The translations under genes and the position numbers were made by a program. This document shows, in pieces, positions 8,726-16,123 of a DNA stretch of 64,000 bases; position 1 is the stretch's first letter; every line of letters starts with the position of its first letter. The stretch covers positions 1 through 64,000 of the forward strand of contig JACKDM010000018.1 in assembly GCA_020633515.1 (NCBI GenBank), written 5' to 3'. Source of the stretch: Myxococcales bacterium (GTDB lineage: Bacteria; Myxococcota; Bradymonadia; UBA7976; UBA1532). The notes beneath the pieces are model-generated. The model worked only from the letters and a program-made list of their open reading frames with translations, made no database searches and was not told the origin of the DNA.

Positions 8726-9492
8726 GGCGCGCCCTCACCGAGCAGCGGGAAGCGGTCGAGGTTGAAGCGCTCGCCGGGCGCCACGGTCACCGCCGCGTTC
8801 ATCGGGTGCCAGTCCGAGTGCGCCGGGTCGTAGCGGCACTCGGCGCTCATCATGATCGTGATCAGCGCGCGCCGCTGCCGCGCCGAGCGATTGGGCGGCG
8901 AGGTGTGCCACGAGAGGCAGGAGTGGAAGACACAGTCGCCCGCGCGAAGCCGGGTGGGCACCGCCTCGGCGATCCGGGCGCCCCAGTCCTTCTGGTTGCG
9001 CAGGAAGTCGACCGGCGGCTGCTCGCCCTCGCGGTGGGCGCCGGGCATGAACCACATCGCGCCCGATTCGTCGTCGGCGTCGTCGAGCGCGAGCCAGCAC
9101 GACAGCGCGCGGGGCTCGTCGACCGGCCAGAAGGGATAGTCCTGGTGCCAGGGGATCGTCGAAGACACGCCGGGCGGCTTGGAGATGAAGTGATCGTGGA
9201 AGAGCTGCACCCGCTCGACGCCGAGCAGCGCGCGCCCGAGCGCCGCGACCCGCGGGTGATGGAGCTGCGCTCGGAAGGCGGGATCGTGCTCGTGCATGCT
9301 CGTCCACTGCGAGACGACCCGCTCGTATTCGGCGCGGCTGACGCCCAACTCGGCGGCCCAGACCTCGACGAGCGCGTCGAACGCCGCCCGCAGCGCCGCG
9401 ACCCGCTCGGCCTCGACCACGCCCGGCACCACCACGAAGCCGTCGCGCTCGAAGCGAGCCTTCAGCGCCGCACTGCTCTCATGCTCACTCAT
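8719..9492 (-). CDS. Phytanoyl-CoA dioxygenase (PhyH) family Fe(II)/2-oxoglutarate oxygenase, copy 2
   Basis: A 257-residue PhyH-family oxygenase. Ligands are H116 and D118 in WHQDYPFWPVDEP and H196 in LSWHTSPP, followed by Arg-rich residues for 2-oxoglutarate. The frame is open further upstream, but the ATG at 9492 overlaps the TGA of the preceding P-loop gene (ATGA), and the peptide from there (MSEHESSAALKARFERDGFV) shows the classic PhyH N-terminal helix leading into DGFVVVPG. It resembles copy 1 at 1982-2794 around the metal site but differs strongly elsewhere. Having two PhyH enzymes in one operon suggests two oxidations of a shared scaffold or of two precursors; this is inference. Confidence 0.9.
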   Translation of the reverse strand: MSEHESSAALKARFERDGFVVVPGVVEAERVAALRAAFDALVEVWAAELGVSRAEYERVVSQWTSMHEHDPAFRAQLHHPRVAALGRALLGVERVQLFHDHFISKPPGVSSTIPWHQDYPFWPVDEPRALSCWLALDDADDESGAMWFMPGAHREGEQPPVDFLRNQKDWGARIAEAVPTRLRAGDCVFHSCLSWHTSPPNRSARQRRALITIMMSAECRYDPAHSDWHPMNAAVTVAPGERFNLDRFPLLGEGAPC

Positions 9493-10100
9493 CGTCCCCC
9501 CTCGCCGTCTTCGCGCTCCCGTAATGGCGCCTCGCCGCTGCGAAATCGCCGCGCGCCCTCCAGCCACGCGATCAGCTCCGGCTCGTCGGACACGAAGCAC
9601 CCCGGCGGCAGCCTGACCCGCGGCGCGAACCCCTCGAGGTGGGCGTTCGCCGCCTCGTCCTGCGCGTTGTCGGCCACCCGCGACAACGCCGCCCAGTGGC
9701 TCCCATAGCCGCCGAGCGTCACCCCGTAATAACGCGCGTAGGGCCATGGCACCAGCAGCATGTTCGTCAGCACCAGCCGCGGCCCTGGCGCGCGCAGCGC
9801 GGCGACGATCCCGCCGACGAGCGCGCACCGGGTCGTGGCCCACTGCCTGAACGCCGGCGTCTCGGGCCGCTCCCAGGGTCGCGCCCGCGCGAGCGCCCGC
9901 CACGCGATCCGCCGCTCGCGGCGCCCGGTGAGGGCCGGGAAGCAGGCCGCGAGCGCGGCGTCGAAGGTGGTGTCTGTGTCATGGCAGACGTCGGGGTAGC
10001 GCGCGCAGAGCGTCGACTTGCCGAGGCCAGAGAGCGCGAACACCAGCGCCGGCGCGACCGGCGGCGGCAGCGGCGCCCGCTCGTCGCCCGGTTCATGCAT
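9489..10100 (-). CDS. Small P-loop kinase-like protein, first gene of the nine-gene operon
   Basis: A 203-residue protein with a Walker A-like loop near residue 25 (FALSGLGKSTLCARYP) followed by HDTDTTFDAAL, the layout of small-molecule or nucleotide kinases where the Asp after the P-loop binds substrate. No exact family recognised; a phage- or metabolite-type kinase fits best. Arg residues in the middle (RRERRIAWRALARARPW) could act as a lid. It is the promoter-proximal gene of the operon, with a 353-base divergent region upstream. The ATG at 10100 is set by frame; a second ATG at 10096 is out of frame. Its stop overlaps the next ATG. Confidence 0.8.
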   Translation of the reverse strand: MHEPGDERAPLPPPVAPALVFALSGLGKSTLCARYPDVCHDTDTTFDAALAACFPALTGRRERRIAWRALARARPWERPETPAFRQWATTRCALVGGIVAALRAPGPRLVLTNMLLVPWPYARYYGVTLGGYGSHWAALSRVADNAQDEAANAHLEGFAPRVRLPPGCFVSDEPELIAWLEGARRFRSGEAPLREREDGEGGR

Positions 10101-10453
10101 CGCGCCGCGCCTGCCCGCGCACGGCGCTCGGGCGCGGGGACGGGGTCGACGACGGGCGGGCGAGGGGGCGCATGGCCGGCTCCAGCGGTCGCGGTGACGT
10201 GCTCGACGAACTGCCTACCACGCCGGGCGCGGCGCGGGTAGGGGATGCCTCCGCTCGCACCGTCGAGCGCGGCACGGCGTCGGCGGCGGCGGGTGATGTC
10301 GCGTGATGTCGCGACACCGACGCCCGGGATTCGACCCCGCGGCTGCCTCGGGATCCGGCGTCGCGCCGCCGCCGAGGCCGATCGGCGCGGGCATGGATGT
10401 TGCGCTGCGGCGGGCGGCGCGCGATCGTCGACCCGCACGCCCGCCGGTGAACC
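10101..10453. other. Divergent intergenic region, 353 bases
   Basis: This is the only gap longer than 300 bases. It separates the nine-gene minus-strand operon from the plus-strand fatty-acid-hydroxylase gene and must hold promoters for both. The open frames across it are Arg/Pro/Ser-rich with poor codon use and I do not call them genes. The one structured element I see is the tandem repeat with palindrome at 10293-10316. No clear -35/-10 pair stands out. Confidence 0.6.
10293..10316. promoter_or_regulatory. Tandem 10-bp repeat plus palindrome, putative operator
   Basis: GTGATGTCGC occurs twice in direct tandem (10293-10302 and 10303-10312), one helical turn apart. The second copy runs into a perfect 10-bp palindrome TGTCGCGACA (10307-10316). 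It lies between divergent transcription units, 193 bases from the start of the operon's first gene and about 138 bases from the hydroxylase start. This is a typical arrangement for a regulator binding site. No cognate regulator is adjacent. Confidence 0.45.
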
Positions 10454-11344
10454 ATGGCCTGGATCTACCCCGTCTTCCTCCTCGTCGTCTCGGCGCTCGT
10501 CATGCTCGCCGAGCGGCTCTGGCCGTGGCGCCCCGAGCAGCGGCAGCTCCGGCCGCGGCTCGCCTCCGATGTCATCCACCTCGTCTTCAACGGGCACTTC
10601 CTCGGGCTCATCTTCTTCGGGGTCGCGAGTCATCACCTGCTGCCGCATGTCGATGCCTGGCTGGCGCGAATGGGATGGACCGAGGTGGTGCATCGCGGCG
10701 CGGCGAGCGAGTGGCCGGTGTGGGTGCAGATCCCGGTGGCGCTGCTCGCGATCGACCTCGTGCAGTGGTGCGTTCACAACCTGCTGCATCGGGTGCCATT
10801 CTTGTGGCAGTTTCATCAGACCCATCACTCGGTCGGCGACGGTGAGATGGATTGGATCGTCTCGTTTCGCTTCCAGTGGACCGAGGTGGTCGTCTATCGC
10901 ATGGTGCAGTACCTGCCGCTGGCATGGTTCGGCTTCGGCGAGGTCGCGGTGATGGTGCACGCGACCTTCGGGACGCTGGTCGGCCACCTCAATCACAGCA
11001 ACCTCGACCTCGGTCATGGGCGGTGGCGCTATGTCTTCAACAGCCCGCGGATGCATATCTGGCATCATGACTACGATCGCGAGGGGCGCGCGACCGTCAA
11101 CTATGGGATCATCTTCAGCGTGTGGGATTGGCTCTTCGGCACGGCGTATCTGCCCGATCACGCGCCGCGCCGGCTGGGGTTTCGCGGGGTCGAGGCGTTC
11201 CCCGACGACTTCTTCTCGCAGGTGATCTGGCCGGTGCAGCGGTGGGTGCCGGCGGTGGCGCGGCGGCGCTGGCTGGCGGTGGGGCTCGGGGCGGCGCTGG
11301 TGGTGGTGGCGTACCGGGTGGCGGCGGGGGGCGCGGCGGGGTGA
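10454..11344 (+). CDS. Sterol desaturase/fatty acid hydroxylase family membrane protein
   Basis: A 296-residue integral membrane di-iron enzyme. The His clusters of the family are present in order: HNLLH, HQTHHS, HLNHSN and HIWHHD. They lie between hydrophobic helices (N-terminal IYPVFLLVVSALVML, a central LLAIDLVQW and a C-terminal LGAALVVVAYRV). Relatives hydroxylate or desaturate sterols, fatty acids or carotenoids in the membrane; the bacterial branch is mostly uncharacterised. It is transcribed away from the nine-gene operon and shares its control region, so it could act on the same lipid-like product, though that is only positional inference. Confidence 0.9.
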   Translation: MAWIYPVFLLVVSALVMLAERLWPWRPEQRQLRPRLASDVIHLVFNGHFLGLIFFGVASHHLLPHVDAWLARMGWTEVVHRGAASEWPVWVQIPVALLAIDLVQWCVHNLLHRVPFLWQFHQTHHSVGDGEMDWIVSFRFQWTEVVVYRMVQYLPLAWFGFGEVAVMVHATFGTLVGHLNHSNLDLGHGRWRYVFNSPRMHIWHHDYDREGRATVNYGIIFSVWDWLFGTAYLPDHAPRRLGFRGVEAFPDDFFSQVIWPVQRWVPAVARRRWLAVGLGAALVVVAYRVAAGGAAG

Positions 11345-11357
11345 GCGGGTGACGCGC

Positions 11358-11867
11358 TCAGACGCGGTCGAAGTCGAAGACGGTGACGTCCTCTTCGCCG
11401 GCGCCGAGCGGGGCGGGGATCGGCGGGGGGAGCGCGCGGGTGGGGCGGGGGCGGCGCTCGGTGGGCGGGATCTCGCGCGGGAGCAGGTCGAAGGGCGTCA
11501 GCTCGATCGACTCGGCGACGCCGGCGGCGGGGACGGCGCGGTGCTTGCGGCGGGTGGGGCCGAGCGGGGGGCGGGCGGGCGCCGCCTTGCTCGGCGCGGC
11601 CTCGGCGGCGGGCTGGAAGAGCACGTCGATCCCCCAGCTCTCGGCGAGGCCGAGCGCTTCGCCGAGGCGCTCGGTGCTGCGCATCAGCTCGGCGGCGCGG
11701 TGTTCGAGGCGGTCGATGTGGGCGGCGATCGCGCGGTCGTCGGTCGCGGCGCGAGCCATCGTGTTGAGCGCGACGGCGGTGAGGCGGAGCTGCTCGGCGG
11801 TGGCCCAGAGCCGGTCGCGCCAGGCGGTGGAGTCGGTGCGGTCGAGGGGAGCGAGGGCTGTGTTCAT
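11358..11867 (-). CDS. Hypothetical protein, 169 aa
   Basis: Family not recognised. The N-terminal half (residues 1-85) looks alpha-helical with heptad-like spacing, for example LWATAEQLRLTAVALNTMAR and IDRLEHRAAELMRSTERLGEAL, and may be a coiled coil. The C-terminal half is low-complexity and Pro/Arg-rich, ending in an acidic EEDVTVFDFDRV tail. No signal peptide, membrane segment or cysteine. The ATG is preceded by AAAGAGAC. It lies head to tail after the TerB-pseudokinase gene with a 169-base gap, so it may belong with that gene or have its own promoter. Confidence 0.65.
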   Translation of the reverse strand: MNTALAPLDRTDSTAWRDRLWATAEQLRLTAVALNTMARAATDDRAIAAHIDRLEHRAAELMRSTERLGEALGLAESWGIDVLFQPAAEAAPSKAAPARPPLGPTRRKHRAVPAAGVAESIELTPFDLLPREIPPTERRPRPTRALPPPIPAPLGAGEEDVTVFDFDRV

Positions 11868-12036
11868 GATGTCTCTTTCGGCGTGCGGGCAAGAGACGAT
11901 CGGGGGCGGGGGGACGTCACAAACAGGGGCCTAGGGACTCGCCCTATCGGTGTCCGTCCCATGAGGGGAGGGGGCGATGAGGGTGCTCACCCATGCGGGT
12001 GTATCCCATATGTGAGCCTCCGGTGCGGGGGAGCGC

Positions 12037-13308
12037 TCACGACAGCTCGAGCGCGGCGGCTTCGAGCGCGGCGCGGAGCTCGCCGGCGTCGCTCATGCGG
12101 TCGTCGGGGTCGACGGCGAGGTTGTGGGCGAGGAGCTCGCCGAGGGGGGCGAGGGCTTCGTCGAGGTCGCCGAGGCGGGGGGCGCGCTTGCGGGGGAGGG
12201 CGCGGAACGCGAGGCCGCTGGGGGGGGTGTCGTCGCCGTAGGGGGGGCGGCCGGTGAGCATCTGCCAGGTGAGCGCGGCGGCGGAGAAGAGGTCGGCGCG
12301 CTCGTCGACGCGGGCGCCGCCGAGGCGCTCGGGGGCGATGGGGCTGCCGGCGCCGATGACGGGGCGGCCGCCGTGGGGCTCCTGCCACGCGAGCCGGGTG
12401 GTGCCGAAGCCGGTGAGCTTGACGTGGTCTTCGCAGCCGATGGTGGTGACGAGGAAGACGTCCTCGGCGGTGAGCGCGCGGTGCACGATCCCGGCGGCGT
12501 GGGCGGCTTCGAGGCCGGCGAGGAGCGCGTCGGCGATGCGGAGCGCGTCGTCGGGGGCGAGCTGGCCGAGGCGGTCGAGGCGGGTCTGGAGCGTCTCGCC
12601 GCGCAGGGGCTCGGTGACGACGTAGGGCGTGCTCTCGCTGAGGCCGCCGACGTCGTAGACCGCGGCGACGTGCGGGCTGCCGGTCGCGCCGACGGCGACG
12701 GCTTCGCGCAGCAGGCGGGGGGCGTCGGCGACGGGGACGTGGGGGTTGAGGCGGCGGATCTCGACGCGGCGGGCGCCGAGGGGGCGGTCGTAGGCGACGA
12801 AGCGGCCGTCGAGGCCGCCGGGGCGGGCGCGGGCGAGCTCGTAGCGCTTGCCGAGGACCCGGCCGGCCTGCGCGGCGCGGTCGGGGGGCGCGGCGAGGAG
12901 GCCGGCGATCTCGGCGAGGTCGTCGACGAGGTGGCGCAGGTCGGCGTCGGTGATGCCGATCTGGGCGGCGATGTGGTCGATGTAGCGCTCCTCGCGCTGG
13001 TGGAGGAGCCCGTCGGCGTCGACGACGCGGCCGATGAGGGTGATGAAGGCGCGGCGACGACGGGTGGCGATCGGGTCGTCGCCGGGGGCGAGGCCGATGC
13101 GGGCGCAGGTGATGGCGGGGTCGAAGCGGGCGGCGTCGAAGCGGTCGAGGTGGCGGCGGGTCTCGGCGGTGAGGGTGTCGCCGGCGGCGAGGCGGGCGGT
13201 GAGCTCTTCGATGGTGGCGCGCTCGCGGTCGTCGAAGTCGCCGTCGGCCCACGCGGCGCCGAGGAGCAGGTCGAGGCAGTCGAGCAGGCGCGCGTCGTCG
13301 AGTCTCAT
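12037..13308 (-). CDS. TerB-like domain fused to a Ser/Thr pseudokinase
   Basis: A 423-residue protein. Residues 1-150 form a TerB-like helical domain, recognised from LLGAAWADGDFDDRERATI and its repeat AFITLIGRVVDADGLLHQREE. From about residue 165 a protein-kinase fold follows, with every catalytic residue replaced: the VAIK lysine is Arg185 (VEIRRL), the HRD aspartate is Ala278 (HRALTAEDVF) and the DFG aspartate is Gly300 (LTGFG). Structural landmarks remain (APERLGG, DLFSAAALTWQMLTGRPPY), so the fold is intact but phosphotransfer is not expected. It may be a docking or sensing module. The ATG at 13308 was chosen because the longer frame upstream is Arg/Pro-rich and crosses the divergent promoter region of the TrmB-type gene. 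Confidence 0.85.
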   Translation of the reverse strand: MRLDDARLLDCLDLLLGAAWADGDFDDRERATIEELTARLAAGDTLTAETRRHLDRFDAARFDPAITCARIGLAPGDDPIATRRRRAFITLIGRVVDADGLLHQREERYIDHIAAQIGITDADLRHLVDDLAEIAGLLAAPPDRAAQAGRVLGKRYELARARPGGLDGRFVAYDRPLGARRVEIRRLNPHVPVADAPRLLREAVAVGATGSPHVAAVYDVGGLSESTPYVVTEPLRGETLQTRLDRLGQLAPDDALRIADALLAGLEAAHAAGIVHRALTAEDVFLVTTIGCEDHVKLTGFGTTRLAWQEPHGGRPVIGAGSPIAPERLGGARVDERADLFSAAALTWQMLTGRPPYGDDTPPSGLAFRALPRKRAPRLGDLDEALAPLGELLAHNLAVDPDDRMSDAGELRAALEAAALELS

Positions 13309-13442
13309 CGTCCAGGGCCCCCCGCCGTGTTGGTCGCCGGTATTGCTACACGAGCGGCGGCGAGGCGCAACATGACGCTGCGGGCGCGGATCGACGCCCG
13401 AGGGTCTTGTGGCGGGCGGCGCGGCGCGGTACTGAGGTCGGC

Positions 13443-14264
13443 ATGTCACTCGGAGACGAGATCGAAGACCAGGTCGTCGCGACGATGAAGTCGTTCGGCT
13501 ACACCGGCAGCGACGCCCGGACCTACATCACGCTGCTGCGCGGGCACCCGGCGACGGGCTACGAGCTCGCCGCGCGCGGTGGCATCCCCCGCTCGGCGAT
13601 CTACAGCGTGCTCAAGCGCCTCGAGCGCGCCGGGCTCGTCAACGCGCTCAAGGGCAAGCCGGCGCGCTACGTGCCGATCCCGAGCGAGCGGCTCGTCGAG
13701 CACCTCAAGACGCGGTTTGCGCGCGACATCGATGGCTTCGCGCAGGCGATCGCGCAGGTGGTCGGGCCGCGGCACGACGCGGTGACGTGGACGGTGACCG
13801 GCTACGAGGCGATGCTCGCCGAGGCCGAGCGCCTGATCGTGGGCGCGCAGCAGCGGGTGGTGGCGTCGCTGTGGCGCCGTGAGGCGCAGCGGCTCGCGCC
13901 GGCGCTCATCCGGGCGCGGGAGCGGGGCATCGACGTGACGTTGTTCTCGTTCACGCCGCTGCCGAGTGATCTCGGCGAGGTGATGAGCTATGGCATCGAC
14001 GAGGACGAGCTCGGCCGGCACTGGTCGCGGCGGGTGATCCTGGTCACCGACGCCGATCACCTGCTGGTGGGCGGCGCGGAGGGGAGCCGGCTCGATCGGG
14101 CGGTGGTGAGCGAGGAGCCGGCGCTGATCGAGATGGCAGTGGCGAACCTCGTGCTCGACATCACGCTGTATGGCGAGCGCAAGCGGGTCGACACCGCGTC
14201 TGTCGTCAAGCGGATGACCGACGAGCTCGCGCCGATCGAGGCGCTCCTGCCGGCCGAGGGCTGA
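13443..14264 (+). CDS. TrmB family transcriptional regulator
   Basis: A 273-residue regulator. An N-terminal winged helix-turn-helix covers residues 15-75 (SDARTYITLLRGHPATGYELA, then IPRSAIYSVLKRLERAGLV). The C-terminal half resembles the phospholipase-D-like effector domain that binds sugars or other ligands in TrmB proteins. I chose the ATG at 13443; a start at 13407 would add an Arg-rich segment with poor codon use. A -10-like TACTGA (13429-13434) ends eight bases before the ATG, so the mRNA may be leaderless. It is divergent from the TerB-pseudokinase gene across 134 bases. Its targets cannot be read from the sequence. Confidence 0.85.
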   Translation: MSLGDEIEDQVVATMKSFGYTGSDARTYITLLRGHPATGYELAARGGIPRSAIYSVLKRLERAGLVNALKGKPARYVPIPSERLVEHLKTRFARDIDGFAQAIAQVVGPRHDAVTWTVTGYEAMLAEAERLIVGAQQRVVASLWRREAQRLAPALIRARERGIDVTLFSFTPLPSDLGEVMSYGIDEDELGRHWSRRVILVTDADHLLVGGAEGSRLDRAVVSEEPALIEMAVANLVLDITLYGERKRVDTASVVKRMTDELAPIEALLPAEG

Positions 14265-14295
14265 TGTCATCGGGGATCCTCCGCATCGGATCCGG

Positions 14296-14325
14296 TTGAA
14301 GGTCGACCCGCCGCGCGGCTACCGT
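14296..14325 (+). promoter_or_regulatory. Putative sigma-70-type promoter of the orphan gene
   Basis: TTGAAG (14296-14301), an 18-base spacer and TACCGT (14320-14325) lie 28 bases before the ATG at 14354. A purine-rich AGGGGGGAA ribosome-binding stretch lies in between. The -10 match is moderate. Confidence 0.35.
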
Positions 14326-14353
14326 TCTCGCACCACCAGGGGGGAACCAGCCT

Positions 14354-14947
14354 ATGCCGCGCGATACGCTGCGCAACTGGGGCGGTCAGAGCAACGACAA
14401 CAACTTCGTGCAGCTCTCGACGACGCTCGCCAACTATCCCGTCCAGCTCCGGGTCATCGTCAACGCGATCATGCTCGCCCACAACAAGGCGACCGGCGAG
14501 CCGGGCATCAACGCCTTCAACGGCGGCCATGTGCGCCTCAACGATGGCGGGCGGCTCTACCGCTATGTGCGGGACTACGTCGACGCCGGGGGCAACGTCG
14601 CCTACCTGTACGGCGGCAACTTCACCCGGGGGGGCACCCGGCAGTACTCGCAGTCGCACCCGACGCTCGCGACGCCCTACGAGGTGACGATGCCCTCGTA
14701 CTGGTTCTCGGGCTGGGGCTGCATGCTCTTCGGCACCCACGCGGGCGGGACGTGGTTCCAGACCGAGGCGACCTCGGTCAAGCGCGGCTATGGCTCGATG
14801 GCCTATCACACGGTCAAGGACTTCGTCGCCTACAAGATCTCGGGCTTGCAGCAGGGACCCATCGGGACCTCGACCGCCTCGGATCGCAACCCGATCATCG
14901 CCGATGTCTCGACGACCAACGAGGTCCTCAACGGGATCGGGATCTGA
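14354..14947 (+). CDS. Orphan hypothetical protein, 197 aa
   Basis: Not recognised. The protein is rich in Asn, Thr, Ser, Gly and aromatic residues (LRNWGGQSNDNNFVQLS near the start; PSYWFSGWGCMLFGTHAGG in the middle) and poor in Ala and Arg compared with its neighbours. It has a single Cys. There is no signal peptide or membrane helix. The composition suggests a mostly beta, compact or extracellular-type protein. Codons still use G/C third bases, so it is not an obvious recent import by codon use. It has its own likely promoter and a strong AGGGGGG ribosome-binding site. It lies between the TrmB-type regulator and an epimerase, neither of which suggests a role. Confidence 0.75.
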   Translation: MPRDTLRNWGGQSNDNNFVQLSTTLANYPVQLRVIVNAIMLAHNKATGEPGINAFNGGHVRLNDGGRLYRYVRDYVDAGGNVAYLYGGNFTRGGTRQYSQSHPTLATPYEVTMPSYWFSGWGCMLFGTHAGGTWFQTEATSVKRGYGSMAYHTVKDFVAYKISGLQQGPIGTSTASDRNPIIADVSTTNEVLNGIGI

Positions 14948-14967
14948 GCGGCCGCGCCGCGCGCCGG

Positions 14968-14995
14968 TGGACACGGCGGCGGCGGCGGGTATCAT
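14968..14995 (+). promoter_or_regulatory. Putative promoter (TGGACA-N16-TATCAT) for the leader ORF and epimerase
   Basis: TGGACA (14968-14973), 16 bases, then TATCAT (14990-14995). The expected transcription start falls at or one to two bases before the ATG at 15004, giving a leaderless or nearly leaderless message. The same TATCAT hexamer precedes the MazG-like gene at 41615. Confidence 0.45.
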
Positions 14996-15003
14996 CGGCG
15001 CCC

Positions 15004-15045
15004 ATGTCCGACTCGACCCACCGCCCGGCGAGGGCGCGCGCGTGA
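15004..15045 (+). CDS. 13-codon leader ORF overlapping the epimerase start
   Basis: ATG at 15004 begins a short frame (MSDSTHRPARARA) whose TGA overlaps the GTG of the downstream epimerase gene as GTGA. The ATG lies eight bases after a -10-like TATCAT. It may simply couple translation of the epimerase, or it may be chance. Nothing points to a function for the peptide itself. Confidence 0.35.
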   Translation: MSDSTHRPARARA

Positions 15046-16022
15046 ACCTCCTCATCACCGGCATCGGGACCTATCTGGGTCAGGTGGTCGTCAGCCGCCT
15101 GATGCGCGACAACCCGTTCCGCCGGGTCTTCGGCCTCGCCCGCCGGCCGCCGGCGGTGCTCGGGCCGGCGTACTTCATCGGCGCCGACATCCGCAGCGTC
15201 GACCTGGGTGATCTGCTCGTCATCAACGACATCGAGGCGGTGCTGCATCTGGCGTGGTCGGACGGCCACCAGGACGCGGCGCGGGACGAGGTCGCGGTGG
15301 TGAAGCGGCTGTTCGAGATCGCCGAGCCGGCGGGGCTGCATCGGCTGGTGATCCCGAGCCGGGACATCGTCTACGCGCCGGCAGCGGCGCCGGTGAGCGA
15401 GGCGGCGCCGCTGCGGGCGGCGGACGAGCGGCGCTTCGGCGGCAACGGGCTGCTGACGGCGGCGCTGGGGGTCGAGGCGCAGATCGCGAGCTATCGGGCG
15501 AGCGCGAGCGCGGTGCCGGTGGTGGTGCCGCGGCTGGGGCCGGTGGTGGGGCCGACGCGGGGGCGGGTCTTCGACGCGGTGCTGGCGCGGCGGCCGCTGA
15601 TCGGGCCGCCGAGCGGGGATCCGGTGTTGCAGTTCCTGCACGCGGCGGACGCGGCCGAGGTGTTGGTCGCGTCGGTGCTGCGGCCGGGGCTCGATGGGAT
15701 CTACAACGCCGCGGGCGCGGAGCCGCTGGCGCTGTCGGCCGTGGCGGGGATCCTGGAGACGGGGCTGGTGCATCCGCCGGGGTGGCTGGCGCGGCCGGCG
15801 GTGGCGGCGCTGTCGCGGATGGGGGTGCTGCCGTTCAAGCCGGCCGACGCGGCGCGGCTGCATCTGGGGGTGGCGATGGACACGTCCCGGCTGCGCGCCG
15901 AGGTGTGCCCGCTGCGGTTCAGCTCGCGGCAGGCGCTGGCGGTGTGGCGGGTGGGGCAGGGCGCGCGGCGGGGCGCGCTGGCGAGCCCGCACCGGCACCC
16001 CGATCCGCTCGGCGAGGTGTGA
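15042..16022 (+). CDS. NAD(P)-dependent epimerase/dehydratase-like (extended SDR)
   Basis: A 326-residue SDR. The N-terminus LLITGIGTYLGQVVVSRLM carries a GxGxxxG-like dinucleotide-binding loop, with ADIRSVDLGDLL and AVLHLAW in the expected strand positions. The usual YxxxK active site is not clear: the region after VIPSRDIVYAP lacks it, so catalysis may differ or be lost. The C-terminal part is Arg-rich and ends HRHPDPLGEV. I used the GTG at 15042 because it overlaps the leader ORF stop and directly precedes the first beta strand. The remaining 3' region shows no partner genes, so the substrate is unknown. Confidence 0.75.
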   Translation: MNLLITGIGTYLGQVVVSRLMRDNPFRRVFGLARRPPAVLGPAYFIGADIRSVDLGDLLVINDIEAVLHLAWSDGHQDAARDEVAVVKRLFEIAEPAGLHRLVIPSRDIVYAPAAAPVSEAAPLRAADERRFGGNGLLTAALGVEAQIASYRASASAVPVVVPRLGPVVGPTRGRVFDAVLARRPLIGPPSGDPVLQFLHAADAAEVLVASVLRPGLDGIYNAAGAEPLALSAVAGILETGLVHPPGWLARPAVAALSRMGVLPFKPADAARLHLGVAMDTSRLRAEVCPLRFSSRQALAVWRVGQGARRGALASPHRHPDPLGEV

Positions 16023-16123
16023 GGCGGCGGAGGGAGCAGGGCGGCGAGACAGCAACAGCGGGGGCGCTTGTGCGGCGCGGCGGGCGGTGCGAGCATGTTG
16101 CACCTACGTTGGAGGCGCCTGCC

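Noticed and set aside
10093..10455. A 120-residue minus-strand frame across the intergenic region before the hydroxylase gene
   Set aside because: Arg/Pro/Ser-rich with random codon third positions; it overlaps the tandem operator-like repeat and shows no domain.
11349..12257. A 302-residue plus-strand frame opposite the small hypothetical protein and the 3' end of the TerB-pseudokinase
   Set aside because: It is antisense to supported coding sequence, has no homologous motif, and its Gly/Arg runs are by-products of the opposite strand.
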